A stretch of DNA of 64,000 bases from G038396625 sp038396625 (GCA_038396625.1 CP121688.1:3844001-3908000), one strand, 5' to 3'; counted from the stretch's first letter, positions 8,888-18,068 are shown. Program-made: numbers and translations. The notes: generated by a model from the sequence alone, not told the origin.

Positions 8888-9063
8888 TTTCTTCACCTCT
8901 TCTAATTGTCTTAAAACTTGCATACATTTTATCTTTAGAAATATGCGTTAATATATGATCGATAACCTTTTCCTTTCTTTCAAAGCACCACATTTTATAC
9001 TATTGCTTGATCTTACATAAAAGTATATGTAGGAAAATCCCAGTATTAAATATATATCGTTTT

Positions 9064-9097
9064 ATTGAGTTTATTTAGTATACTAAATAAACTCAAT
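9064..9097. promoter_or_regulatory. perfect 34-bp palindromic operator
   Basis: The 17-base half ATTGAGTTTATTTAGTA is followed directly by its exact reverse complement. It lies between the FAD-oxidase operon (minus strand) and the divergent GntR regulator gene (plus strand). It begins four bases downstream of the operon -10 box. FadR-type GntR regulators often bind palindromes beside their own gene. The length suggests two overlapping dimer sites. The rest of the gap (8888-9240) shows only the promoter. Confidence 0.85.
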
Positions 9098-9100
9098 ATC

Positions 9101-9129
9101 ATTTTAACTCGTTCATAATATTTTGTCAA
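9101..9129 (-). promoter_or_regulatory. sigma-A promoter of the FAD-oxidase operon
   Basis: On the minus strand TTGACA (9124-9129), 17 bases, then TAAAAT (9101-9106). The palindrome at 9064-9097 covers the transcription start, so a bound regulator would repress. The organisation matches the promoter at 5530-5558. Confidence 0.78.
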
Positions 9130-9240
9130 CTTTTTTATACAGAATATTTCATCTTTATCCTTCTTTCAGGTCTCTTATGCTGCCTTTCTCTTGAACAAAT
9201 CATGAAAAGCTGGTATAACTATATTAATGAGGTGATAAGC

Positions 9241-9990
9241 ATGAATAAATTAGATATGAAACCTGTTAAGAATAAAAAAGCATATTTTCAAATCATTGAG
9301 ACCTTCATTTATTCAATCATTAATGGACAGTTGGAATATGGAGAACGTCTTTACAATGAAGTCGAATTAATGGAAATATTAAACGTAAGTCGACCAACAT
9401 TGCGAGAAGCCCTACGGGTTATGGAATTTTTAGGAATCGTCACAGTAGCACCAAGAAAAGGAATTGTCATTAATAATCCCAAGGATAACAATCATTATTT
9501 TCCACTAATATATATTCTAGCTTTTGAAAAAACCAGTAATACCGATCTTTTTGAGCTTAGAATGGCAATAGAAATAGAAATGGTAGGACTGGCAGCATTG
9601 AGAGGAACAGAAGAAGATTTTGTTCAAGTAAAATCTGTTCTTGATGAAATGAGTAATCTGCCTAGAGGAGACATCAAAAATTTCACCAGATTAGATCAAT
9701 TATTTCATATGAGTGTCTTGCAGTGTGCCAAGAACGATCTATGTTCTAAATTAATTCATACCCTTAGTACCTTAATTTATGATCAATTAGAACAAATACA
9801 TCAAGCTTTAACCAACGAAAAACGAGAAAATACCATACAGAAGCATCGTATTATCTATCAAGCACTCATTGATAGAAATGAACAATTTGCCAGAGAGATT
9901 ATGAAAGAACATTTAAATCATGCCTATGGCGTCACGAGCAAGCTTCCAAATATTTTTTTACAATACGCTGAAAATAATCTCTCGCCATGA
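9241..9990 (+). CDS. GntR/FadR-family transcriptional regulator (FCD domain)
   Basis: This is a 249-residue regulator. An N-terminal winged helix (ELMEILNVSRPTLREALRVM) is followed by an all-helical FCD ligand domain. The FCD domain has the spaced acidic and histidine residues (FELRMAIE, DQLFHMSV, KHRIIYQAL, HLNHAYG) that often hold a metal and a carboxylate ligand. The ATG at 9241 has GAGGTGAT upstream; the frame opens 13 codons earlier without a good ribosome site. It is divergent from the FAD-oxidase operon, with the 34-bp palindrome between them, and a related palindrome precedes the CitMHS gene. I infer a local repressor of carboxylate uptake and oxidation, released by a hydroxyacid. Confidence 0.88.
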   Translation: MNKLDMKPVKNKKAYFQIIETFIYSIINGQLEYGERLYNEVELMEILNVSRPTLREALRVMEFLGIVTVAPRKGIVINNPKDNNHYFPLIYILAFEKTSNTDLFELRMAIEIEMVGLAALRGTEEDFVQVKSVLDEMSNLPRGDIKNFTRLDQLFHMSVLQCAKNDLCSKLIHTLSTLIYDQLEQIHQALTNEKRENTIQKHRIIYQALIDRNEQFAREIMKEHLNHAYGVTSKLPNIFLQYAENNLSP

Positions 9991-10078
9991 TTGATTAATA
10001 GCTAAATCATATTGTCTACAACCTTAGCGCTTTTGCACCTTATGATGAGATAATTCCCTTTCTGCTTGAGCAAAAACA

Positions 10079-10117
10079 TAAAAGAAAGAACTGCCCTTCG
10101 AGGAGTTCTTTCTTTTG
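10079..10117 (+). terminator. terminator after the GntR regulator
   Basis: AAAGAAAGAAC pairs with GTTCTTTCTTT around a 13-base loop and leads into TTTTG. The stem is symmetric, so it may also end transcripts of the minus-strand amidohydrolase at 10171. Confidence 0.8.
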
Positions 10118-10170
10118 TAGACTCTAATATTTTATGCCATGCAGTATATTATTTTCAATCTCTTCTGACT

Positions 10171-12147
10171 TTATTTATTCATTGATATTGTCTTGCTTCC
10201 TTCATACCACATTACCTTGTATCCTAGGGATTCTCCCACAGAACGTAAGGGAACAACTATTTCATCATCGATCTTTTTAGACTGTACATCAATGACTTGA
10301 TTTTCATGCATCATGTTTATTGTTTCTGTCTCTGTATTATAGCTCCACTCCATATTGATTTTTTCAAAAATTTCTTTGGCATTCACCAATGTTCTTCCCT
10401 CTTCTATTATCATATTTTCTAGGTTCAGATCTTTTCCTTGAACCATGAGAGTTATATTTCCTGCTGAAGCTCTTCCATATACAATTTCTCCACCAACCAC
10501 TGTCATCAATGCCTGTATATCTTTAATATCCATTGCAGGACACTTCATATAATCCCTATCTATCACTACAAAATCTGCAAGCTTTCCTTTTTCTAAAGAA
10601 CCTTTTATATCCTCTTCGAACTGTCCATAGGCAGCCCAGATCGTAAAAGACTTTAAGGCTTCTTCACGGGTCATCGCTTCATTTGCATACCAGCCTCCTG
10701 GAGGATTGCCTTCTCGATCCATTCTAGTTACAGCAGCATATAGTCCATGATACGGATTTACAAGCTCTACAGGAGCATCAGATCCGTTGACGATAATAGA
10801 TCCTGCATCTATTACTTTGCGCCATGCATAAGCACCCTTAATTCTTTCTGATCCTACACGATCCTCTGCCATATTTTTATCCGATGTAGCATGTACAGCC
10901 TGCATAGCAGGAATAATACCAATCTCGGCAATTCTCTTGATATCTTCTAGCGTTGCCACCTGGAAATGTTCAATGCGATAACGATGATCTGCAAGGGGCA
11001 TCTCCTTTAACACTTTTTCGTAGGTATCCACACATTGCCTATTGGCTGCATCTCCAATAGCATGGGTAGCTACCTGGAATCCATGCTCACGGGCTTCCTT
11101 GATCAATTGATAAAATTCTTTGTTTGTATATCTTCCATTGCCTTTATGACCTGCACGATCACTGTATTCTTCAAGCATCCATGCACTTCTTGCACCTAAT
11201 GAACCATCTGCATAGAATTTAATGGCTCTTACAGTAAAGCGATCGTCAAACAATCCAATTTCAGGTCCCTTTTCATAATAAGCCTTTGCAGTCTCTCCTG
11301 AACTGGCCATGGTATAGATACGAATCTTCAAATCTTCTGATTGATAAAGATCCTTCATATATTGAATATCTGTAAGATCTGATCCAGCATCCATGGAGGA
11401 AGTAATTCCAAGGGAGAACAGTTCTTCTTGAGCCTTCATTAGCCCTTCTTTTTGTCGTGTTTCATTAAAAGGTGGAATTTTACTTCTCACCAAAGAAGCA
11501 GCAGTATCTGTTAATACCCCCGTTGCTTCCCCATTATGATCTCTTAATATCTCTCCACCCTGAGGATCAGGTGTATCCTTCGTAATACCTGCAATCTCTA
11601 AAGCCACTGAATTTGCCCAAGTGGCATGACCACATGTTCTTACCAATGCTACAGGATTATTGGGGGCTACTGCATCCAGCTCTTCCTTGGTAGGAAATGC
11701 TTCACCTGGCCATACCTCTTGGTTCCATCCTCTTCCTATAATCCATTCTCCATCGGGCAGACGGTCTGCTTCTGCCTTTACAGCATCTAAAATCTCTTTC
11801 TTTGGCTTCCAAAATGCATCAATTTGAAGAAGCTTTTCTCCTTCTCCAGGATAATGCATATGTCCTTCAATCAGTCCAGGGATCACAGTATTTCCCTTTA
11901 AATCTATTATTTTTGTACTATCCCCTATAAAATCTTTTACGCCTTTGTCATCTCCTACATATGTAGCATATTGTCCTTTTACTGCTATGGCTGTAGCATG
12001 GGGATTTTCTGCATCTACAGTGTAAATATTTCCATTCACATAAACCACATCTGCTTTTTCTACCTGTGCAAATGCATGGAGCGGAAAAAGTCCCAACATC
12101 AAAACCCCTATCATGATAAAAACTATCTTACCATTCATTTTCCTCAT
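10171..12147 (-). CDS. exported YtcJ-like amidohydrolase with C-terminal stalk domain
   Basis: The protein has 658 residues. An N-terminal signal peptide (hydrophobic core then HAFAQ) directs export. The body is an amidohydrolase-3/YtcJ-type metal hydrolase: GLIEGHMHY gives the first metal ligands, and GHATWANS, ATHAIGDAA and the late GSDAPVE follow the fold. The last 75 residues look like a copper amine oxidase N1-type stalk domain (VPLRSVGESLGYKVMWYE), which in Clostridia is common on extracellular enzymes. The start has GGAGGAG five bases upstream. It is a single gene between two terminators. YtcJ-like enzymes have very varied substrates, so none is assigned. Confidence 0.85.
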   Translation of the reverse strand: MRKMNGKIVFIMIGVLMLGLFPLHAFAQVEKADVVYVNGNIYTVDAENPHATAIAVKGQYATYVGDDKGVKDFIGDSTKIIDLKGNTVIPGLIEGHMHYPGEGEKLLQIDAFWKPKKEILDAVKAEADRLPDGEWIIGRGWNQEVWPGEAFPTKEELDAVAPNNPVALVRTCGHATWANSVALEIAGITKDTPDPQGGEILRDHNGEATGVLTDTAASLVRSKIPPFNETRQKEGLMKAQEELFSLGITSSMDAGSDLTDIQYMKDLYQSEDLKIRIYTMASSGETAKAYYEKGPEIGLFDDRFTVRAIKFYADGSLGARSAWMLEEYSDRAGHKGNGRYTNKEFYQLIKEAREHGFQVATHAIGDAANRQCVDTYEKVLKEMPLADHRYRIEHFQVATLEDIKRIAEIGIIPAMQAVHATSDKNMAEDRVGSERIKGAYAWRKVIDAGSIIVNGSDAPVELVNPYHGLYAAVTRMDREGNPPGGWYANEAMTREEALKSFTIWAAYGQFEEDIKGSLEKGKLADFVVIDRDYMKCPAMDIKDIQALMTVVGGEIVYGRASAGNITLMVQGKDLNLENMIIEEGRTLVNAKEIFEKINMEWSYNTETETINMMHENQVIDVQSKKIDDEIVVPLRSVGESLGYKVMWYEGSKTISMNK

Positions 12148-12262
12148 AATGCTCCTCCTTTTCTAAGCTTGTTTATCTTTTGTTAATATATATTCGTGAT
12201 AGGAATTTTTATGCTTTTCTTGTCTAAGAAAACTTCGTTCAAATCATCATAAAAAATAAGCA

Positions 12263-12290
12263 AAACCCTCTTTGAAATCAAAGAGAGTTC
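12263..12290 (-). terminator. terminator of the alr-agcS-glsA operon
   Basis: On the minus strand AACTCTCTTTGA pairs with TCAAAGAGGGTT around a two-base loop, followed by TTTTGCTT. It lies just after the glutaminase stop. Confidence 0.82.
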
Positions 12291-12297
12291 TACTTGT

Positions 12298-13215
12298 TTA
12301 AAATATACTTAGATTTAACTTTTTATTTAATTCTTCTAATACTTTTATACCCGCTATGCTATTTCCTTTTTGATCTAATGATGGACCTATTACACCTATA
12401 CCCATTCTATTTGGTACTACAGCTAGAATTCCTCCGCCTACACCACTTTTAGCAGGAATGCCTACTGATACAGAAAATTCGCCTGATGCGTCGTACATTC
12501 CACAAGTAGTCATAATTGCTTTAACTATTTTTGCAGTCTCCTTTGCAATTAGTCTTTTTTTATTCCATGGAAGAACGCCGTTGTTGGCAAGTACTGCGCC
12601 AATCTTTGCTATATCTTTACAAGTTATTTCTATGGAACACAATTTAAAATATACATCCAAAATATCTTCTACATTCCCATCCATTATATTGGTACTCTTC
12701 ATAAAATGCGCAAGCGCTCTATTCCTATGTCCTGTTATTTTTTCTGATAAGTAAACATTTTCATTCAAGTCGATATTAGCGTTGCCTGCTAATTCTCTCA
12801 TAAATTTAAGGACCCTACAAAATTTTTCTTTTGGGGTATTCCCATTAAGCATAGAAACCGTTGCGATCGCGCCAGCATTAATCATAGGATTTAACGGTTT
12901 GTGAAAATTTTTAGCTTCTAGATTTATAATAGAGTTAAAAGCATCCGATGTAGGCTCTACACTTACTTTTTGAAATACTTTTTCTTTTCCATAATCATGT
13001 AAAACACACATTAAAGTAACAACTTTAGAAATACTTTGTATCGTAAATTTTGTTTCAAAATCACCAAAGCTATATTCTTCTCCATTACATGTAATAACAT
13101 ATATCCCTAAAGCATCAGGATTTCCTTTAGAGAGTTCAGGAATATAAGTTGCCACTTTCCCTTTTGATGTCCAGCATCTATTACTACAAATAACAGATTG
13201 AAGAATGTCATTCAT
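12298..13215 (-). CDS. glsA: glutaminase A
   Basis: This enzyme hydrolyses L-glutamine to glutamate and ammonia in the cytoplasm. The 305 residues cover the full serine-dependent beta-lactamase-like fold of GlsA. The catalytic Ser-x-x-Lys pair is Ser61/Lys64 in FTIQSISKV, and KPLNPMINAGAI and AKSGVGGGILAVVP are typical of the family. It follows agcS by 58 bases with no terminator between, so it is the last gene of the sigma-54 operon alr-agcS-glsA. Its position suggests the symporter may also bring in glutamine. Identification is firm; co-transcription is inferred. Confidence 0.93.
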   Translation of the reverse strand: MNDILQSVICSNRCWTSKGKVATYIPELSKGNPDALGIYVITCNGEEYSFGDFETKFTIQSISKVVTLMCVLHDYGKEKVFQKVSVEPTSDAFNSIINLEAKNFHKPLNPMINAGAIATVSMLNGNTPKEKFCRVLKFMRELAGNANIDLNENVYLSEKITGHRNRALAHFMKSTNIMDGNVEDILDVYFKLCSIEITCKDIAKIGAVLANNGVLPWNKKRLIAKETAKIVKAIMTTCGMYDASGEFSVSVGIPAKSGVGGGILAVVPNRMGIGVIGPSLDQKGNSIAGIKVLEELNKKLNLSIF

Positions 13216-13273
13216 GCTGTTTCACCACCTATATTTATGAAAGTTATCCTAGTGAGATTTTTTAAAAATAATT

Positions 13274-14641
13274 TTATGCAGCTTTGTCAGCGTTTAATTT
13301 TTCCTTTTTCGTAAAATCTTCAAATAATTTCATGAATACACCGCTTAATCCAAGCAATCCTATAAGGTTTGGTAGCGCTAATAGTCCAGAAGATAAATCC
13401 ACAACTAGCCATACAGCTTCAACAGACATGGTAGCAGCGATAAATGGTGGTACGAAATAGAACCATTTCATGTATTTCATGGACTTCTCTCCAAAAAGAT
13501 ACGTTGTGGCTGTTTCAAATTCTATTGACCATCCAATCATAGTGGAAAGTGCAAATAATAAAACGCCTATTGTAACGATTTTAGGTCCCCATGGCCCCCA
13601 TACGGTTTCAAAAGCACTAAATGTTAATTCCGCTCCAGACATACCATTATTCCAAGTGCCACTAGATAAAATTGCAAGGGCCGTAATGTTTGCAACAACG
13701 ATCGTATCTACAAACACCTCTGCAATCCCCCATAAGCCTTGTCTTACAGGATGATCCGTAATAGCCGTAGCATGAACCATTGGTGCACTACCCATACCCG
13801 CTTCATTAGAGAACATTCCTCTAGAAAAGCCTCTTCTTACAGCTAGCATAATGGTTGCTCCTGCAAACCCTCCTGCTGCTGGGGCTGGTGCAAATGCATA
13901 TTTAACAATCATAGCAAACATGGCTGGTATATTATGAAAGTTTGCAAATACTACACCTAATGCTCCTATTATGTATAAAAGGCACATAGTAGGTACTAAT
14001 TTTTCACAAAATTGTCCAACTCTCTTAACGCCACCTATAACTACAATTCCTGTAATTAATACAGCGATAGAAACGGTCACTAAACGAGGAACACCAAAAG
14101 CACTCTCCATGGCGACCCCCATTGTGTGTGGCTGTGCATAAACAGCTGTACCCAAAGCTGCTATAAACATGGATGCAGCATAAAACTTGGCTAGTGGTCT
14201 CCATTTTTTACCTAATCCATCTTCCATATAATACATAGGGCCACCATAAAAATTTCCATTTTCATCTTTCCTTCTAAAGTGGACAGCTAAACTAACCTCG
14301 ACCATTTTCGTTGCCATTCCAACAAAGGATACAATCCACATCCAAAATATAGCTCCCGGACCACCTATTGCAATGGCTGCTGCTACTCCCGCAATATTTC
14401 CATTACCAACAGTTCCTGCAAGTGCTGTACTTACTGCTTGGAATGGTGTTATGGCACCTTCTGCCTCATGGATTTTTTCATCTTTTTTAAAGATGCTTAA
14501 AAGAGTTTGATTGAGTGCATATCCAAAATGTGTGAATTGAAAAAATTTCGTTTTAACAGTAAAATATAATCCTGTGAATATCAAAAGAACCATCATTGGT
14601 GGACCCCAAAGATAATTTACTAGCGTATTTAGCATTTCCAT
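13274..14641 (-). CDS. agcS: alanine/glycine:cation symporter (AGCS family)
   Basis: This is a sodium- or proton-coupled importer of small amino acids (alanine, glycine, perhaps glutamine). The 455 residues contain about 11 membrane helices. Family marks are TALAGTVGNGNIAGVAAAI near residue 75, GGPMYYMEDGLG and the highly conserved RGFSRGMFSNEAGMGSAP loop. It sits 40 bases after alr and 58 before glsA. With a racemase upstream, a role in uptake and use of D- or L-alanine is likely. The operon is under the sigma-54 promoter at 15933. Confidence 0.92.
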   Translation of the reverse strand: MEMLNTLVNYLWGPPMMVLLIFTGLYFTVKTKFFQFTHFGYALNQTLLSIFKKDEKIHEAEGAITPFQAVSTALAGTVGNGNIAGVAAAIAIGGPGAIFWMWIVSFVGMATKMVEVSLAVHFRRKDENGNFYGGPMYYMEDGLGKKWRPLAKFYAASMFIAALGTAVYAQPHTMGVAMESAFGVPRLVTVSIAVLITGIVVIGGVKRVGQFCEKLVPTMCLLYIIGALGVVFANFHNIPAMFAMIVKYAFAPAPAAGGFAGATIMLAVRRGFSRGMFSNEAGMGSAPMVHATAITDHPVRQGLWGIAEVFVDTIVVANITALAILSSGTWNNGMSGAELTFSAFETVWGPWGPKIVTIGVLLFALSTMIGWSIEFETATTYLFGEKSMKYMKWFYFVPPFIAATMSVEAVWLVVDLSSGLLALPNLIGLLGLSGVFMKLFEDFTKKEKLNADKAA

Positions 14642-14681
14642 AAAAAACCTCCTAATAAATTTTATAATAAGTTATCGTGAA

Positions 14682-15857
14682 TTATTTTAATAAATAGTCT
14701 ACAACATCTATTACTTTTCCTCCTGATATATAGACTCTAGGTACTCTTCTACCTATAGAACAAACGATTTCACAATTGCCTGTTTTTAATATATTGGCTT
14801 TTTCATCAGCTGTAATTTCATTAACGCCATCTGAACCTAGTAAAATTACCTCATCATCAAAATCTACGTTATCAACGTCTGTTATATCTAGCATACATTG
14901 ATCCATACAGATTGTTCCAACCTGTGGAACTTTTCTTCCTCTTACAATTGCTTGTATTTTTCCTGAGCCAATACGTGTAAATCCATCTACATAGCCTACC
15001 GGAATACTAGCTATTTTTCTTTTAGATGGCGTTACATATTTAAGTCCATAGCTTACCCCTACATCTTTAGGTAATGTTTTTATGTTAGATATCCTAGTCT
15101 TTACAGTCATTGCAGGTCGTAAATCAATTCTATTTTTATCTATGTTTTCTATGTGAGGTAATCCATATAAGGTGCTTCCTACTCTTACCATATCTAGGTT
15201 ATATTCGGGCAAATCTGTAACAGTTGCACTATTGGATACATGCTGAATAGGAATGTGAATTCCAAGTTTCTCTAATTTATTTATTACCCACATATACTTA
15301 TCCATCTGTTTATGGGTAAACGTCTTATCCTTGATAAAAGAAAGTGCAAAATGCGTATAAATACCTTCAATTTCAATATTGGGGAGTTCCAGTATCTTTG
15401 AAATAATACAAATTGATTCATCATCAGGCAAAAACCCCAACCTACTCATTCCTGTGTCAATTTTCATGTGAAGTTTCACTATTTTTCCCATCTCTGCAGC
15501 AGTTTTTGAAAAAATTTCAGCCTGTTCATATCGATAAATGGTCTGTGTAATATCATACTTGATAACATCTGCTACTCTGTCCTTTGGTATATAAGATAAA
15601 ATTAGAATAGGTACCTCGTAGCCTGCTTTTCTTAATTCTATTGCTTCTGAAAGGGTGGCTACAGCAAAGCGATCCACGCCATTTTCTAACAAGGTTTTTC
15701 CAATGGCTACAGCCCCATGGCCATATCCATCTGCTTTTAATACTCCTGTTAGAATCGTATCTTTTTTGATTAGTCTTTTGGCTTCTCGTGTATTATGTGC
15801 TATGTGATCTAAATTAATCTCAGCCCATACACCTCCAATATCTTTAAATGGTAACAT
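14682..15857 (-). CDS. alr: alanine racemase
   Basis: This PLP enzyme interconverts L- and D-alanine. The 391 residues have the usual length. The PLP lysine is Lys41 in GVLKADGYGHG; the second catalytic base is the tyrosine in GVSYGLKY; the C-terminal barrel has VGTICMDQCMLD. The ATG has GAGG upstream. Its place as the first gene of a sigma-54 operon with an amino acid symporter and a glutaminase points to a catabolic role. The cell-wall racemase may be another copy elsewhere, which cannot be checked here. Some Alr relatives act on serine or other amino acids. Confidence 0.92.
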   Translation of the reverse strand: MLPFKDIGGVWAEINLDHIAHNTREAKRLIKKDTILTGVLKADGYGHGAVAIGKTLLENGVDRFAVATLSEAIELRKAGYEVPILILSYIPKDRVADVIKYDITQTIYRYEQAEIFSKTAAEMGKIVKLHMKIDTGMSRLGFLPDDESICIISKILELPNIEIEGIYTHFALSFIKDKTFTHKQMDKYMWVINKLEKLGIHIPIQHVSNSATVTDLPEYNLDMVRVGSTLYGLPHIENIDKNRIDLRPAMTVKTRISNIKTLPKDVGVSYGLKYVTPSKRKIASIPVGYVDGFTRIGSGKIQAIVRGRKVPQVGTICMDQCMLDITDVDNVDFDDEVILLGSDGVNEITADEKANILKTGNCEIVCSIGRRVPRVYISGGKVIDVVDYLLK

Positions 15858-15932
15858 ATTGATGCCTCATTTCTTCTTGAATGTCATTTAATTTTCCCGG
15901 GAATAATTTGAAGAATTCTTATCTCAAAATAT

Positions 15933-15948
15933 TGCAAAATCTGTGCCA
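15933..15948 (-). promoter_or_regulatory. sigma-54 promoter of alr-agcS-glsA
   Basis: The minus strand reads TGGCACAGATTTTGCA, a perfect match to the -24/-12 consensus TGGCAC-N5-TTGCW. The leader to alr would be about 65 bases. Three activator palindromes lie upstream at 15989-16092. Confidence 0.93.
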
Positions 15949-15972
15949 ATTTAAAATTGGCTATTTTCACAC

Positions 15973-16019
15973 AAAAACCCAACAAGCATTATCATTTTGA
16001 TAACGCTTGTTGGGTTTTT
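15973..16019 (-). terminator. terminator of the sigma-54 activator gene, with an activator site in its loop
   Basis: AAAACCCAACAAGC pairs with GCTTGTTGGGTTTT and runs into T residues on the minus strand, past the activator stop. The material between the arms is TTATCATTTTGATAA, which is one of the three activator palindromes and extends the hairpin. Confidence 0.8.
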
Positions 16020-16092
16020 ATGTTTTTTTTGATTCGAAATGATATTTTCAAACAAATTTATCAAAAAGATAACACTATTATCACTTTGATAA
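15989..16092 (-). promoter_or_regulatory. three upstream activator sites for alr operon
   Basis: Palindromes TTATCATTTTGATAA (15989-16003), TTATCAAAAAGATAA (16058-16072) and TTATCACTTTGATAA (16078-16092). Their centres are about 55, 125 and 145 bases upstream of the -24/-12 element, a usual range for a looping enhancer-binding protein. The same motif recurs before dpaL. The adjacent activator gene is the obvious binder. Confidence 0.88.
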
Positions 16093-16105
16093 ATTTATTC
16101 AAACA

Positions 16106-17839
16106 TCATTGCAGTTTATATTTTTCTAGTTTTCTATATAAAGTTGCTATGCCTATCCCTAGTTTTTTAGATATCTTTTTTTTAGATTCCAAATCTCTTC
16201 CATATGTTTTTAATGCTTTTTGAATCGTTTCTTTTTCTATTTTCTCAAGATTGAATTCATGATCATTTATACAAGAAGAATTTAATATTTTACTAGGTAA
16301 TAGACTAGCATCAATAATACCATTATGAATCATATTTACCATATACTCCATTGCATTTTCAAGTTCCCGTACATTTCCAGGCCAATCATATTTCAATAGA
16401 TACTCTATTAACTTGGGATCAATATGTTTGATTTCCTTATTAAATAATTTTGTGTATTTTTTTATGAAAAATTCAGCTAATAACTGTATATCGTCTTTCC
16501 TATCTCTTAAAGGAGGAATATAGATAGGAATTACATTTAAACGATAAAACAAGTCTTCTCTAAAGGTTTTTTCTTGTATTATTTTTTCAAGATTTTTATT
16601 TGTTGCTGCAATGATTCTTACATCAACATCTATTACTTTGTTCGAGCCAAGTCTTACTACTTTCCGATCCTCTAGTACTCTCAATAACTTTGCCTGAAGG
16701 TATAAAGGCATATCACCTATTTCATCTAAAAATAAAGTGCCTCCATGAGCTAGTTCTATTTTGCCTATCTTTCCTTTTGGATCTGCTCCAGTAAAAGCCC
16801 CTTTTACATATCCAAATAATTCACTTTCCAATAATGTATCTGGAATAGAGGCACAGTTAATTGCTATAAAGGGTTGATTGACTCTATCACTTTCCATATG
16901 AAAAGCTCTAGAGAACAATTCTTTTCCAGTTCCACTCTCTCCTGTAATTAAAACTGTTGAAGTGGAAGATGCAACCTTTTTAATTTTTTGCTTGATATCT
17001 AAAATTTTTTGGTTTTCCCCAAGAATCCGATCCAATCCTATATTTTCTTTTGTATTGGTTACAGTAAAAAGTCTTTCTTTCATGGTATCCAAATCATTGA
17101 ATATAAATATTTTATAAAATTGTACATCACTCAAATGGATTTTATATGCATCACCTATTAACATAAATGATTTACCATTTATATTTAAAATATATTCTCT
17201 TTTATTAAAAATATAGTTTTCCGTTGCAGTTAAATCCACCGTCAATTCTTTTTCATTTTTGCTGATTTTCAATATATTTTTCGCCAAATGATTTGCTTTA
17301 AATAGTTTATTATTCTCATCAACAATCGCCACGCCTTCTTCCATTTTATCGATGGTCTTTATAAGTAAATTCATAATATCCATCATGCTATTTTTTTCTA
17401 TTTCTTCTTTGGCTTTTAAGGCAATTAAATCTGCTATTTGATCAGAAAATTTTGAGAAGGTTTCTAGATTCCTTAAAATATGCTGTTTTTGTTTTTCAGT
17501 AAAACAAACAAAGCCAATTACACCAATAACTTTGTTATTCATTTTAATAGGAGTGCTCATACCAAACTTTTCTTCGCAGCTATTCATATGAGGACAACCT
17601 ATGCAAATTTCTTGTTTGCCTGGATTTCGGTTTACATTTTTTTCTCCAGTTTCAATGACTCTTTTATAAATATGTCCTTCATTAGATATATCATTGTTAA
17701 TCTTACCTTCAAATTCACCTGTTCCAGCGATTCGATTAAGTTTATAATCAAGAATTTCTACATCTACCTTCAGTACCTCCGATAAAATCTCTGCATATTT
17801 CATAATCGTATCTTGCATACTCTTTATATAATTTTCCAC
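16106..17839 (-). CDS. sigma-54 enhancer-binding activator (GAF/PAS-AAA+-Fis)
   Basis: This is a 577-residue activator of sigma-54 RNA polymerase. Residues 1-145 form a GAF-like sensor containing a Cys79-x2-Cys82-x5-Cys88 cluster (CIGCPHMNSC), which may hold a metal or Fe-S group. A PAS-like domain follows at about 155-255. The AAA+ core has Walker A GESGTGKE (300-307) and the sigma-54 contact loop GAFTGA (347-352). A C-terminal Fis-type HTH ends the protein (KKLGIGIATLYRKLEKY). The start is GTG with GAGGAGGTG upstream. It lies between the two operons that carry TTATCANNNTGATAA sites and sigma-54 promoters, so it most likely senses an amino acid or redox signal and turns both on. Confidence 0.93.
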   Translation of the reverse strand: MENYIKSMQDTIMKYAEILSEVLKVDVEILDYKLNRIAGTGEFEGKINNDISNEGHIYKRVIETGEKNVNRNPGKQEICIGCPHMNSCEEKFGMSTPIKMNNKVIGVIGFVCFTEKQKQHILRNLETFSKFSDQIADLIALKAKEEIEKNSMMDIMNLLIKTIDKMEEGVAIVDENNKLFKANHLAKNILKISKNEKELTVDLTATENYIFNKREYILNINGKSFMLIGDAYKIHLSDVQFYKIFIFNDLDTMKERLFTVTNTKENIGLDRILGENQKILDIKQKIKKVASSTSTVLITGESGTGKELFSRAFHMESDRVNQPFIAINCASIPDTLLESELFGYVKGAFTGADPKGKIGKIELAHGGTLFLDEIGDMPLYLQAKLLRVLEDRKVVRLGSNKVIDVDVRIIAATNKNLEKIIQEKTFREDLFYRLNVIPIYIPPLRDRKDDIQLLAEFFIKKYTKLFNKEIKHIDPKLIEYLLKYDWPGNVRELENAMEYMVNMIHNGIIDASLLPSKILNSSCINDHEFNLEKIEKETIQKALKTYGRDLESKKKISKKLGIGIATLYRKLEKYKLQ

Positions 17840-17895
17840 GGGTTCACCTCCTCTATATGACGTACAATATTATAATTATACATTTGTACTAAAAA

Positions 17896-17956
17896 AGTCG
17901 TCCATTTTCTAGTATTCTATTATACACGACCTAAGCATTCTCTAGAAAGGACGACT
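17896..17956 (-). terminator. terminator of the dpaL-ygeY operon
   Basis: Arms AGTCGTCC (17896-17903) and GGACGACT (17949-17956) are extended by TCTAG/CTAGA pairing and followed on the minus strand by TTTTTTAG. The loop is about 30 bases and contains a TATAAT-like sequence that could belong to the activator gene promoter. Confidence 0.7.
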
Positions 17957-18068
17957 GTAATGATTCTAACACTTAACAAGATACTTGATAACCCCTTTTT
18001 TCTAGTTTAGAAAAGAAACACAAAAATTGTATAATAAATATGTTTTACAGGTAGATTCTGAAGCTAAA

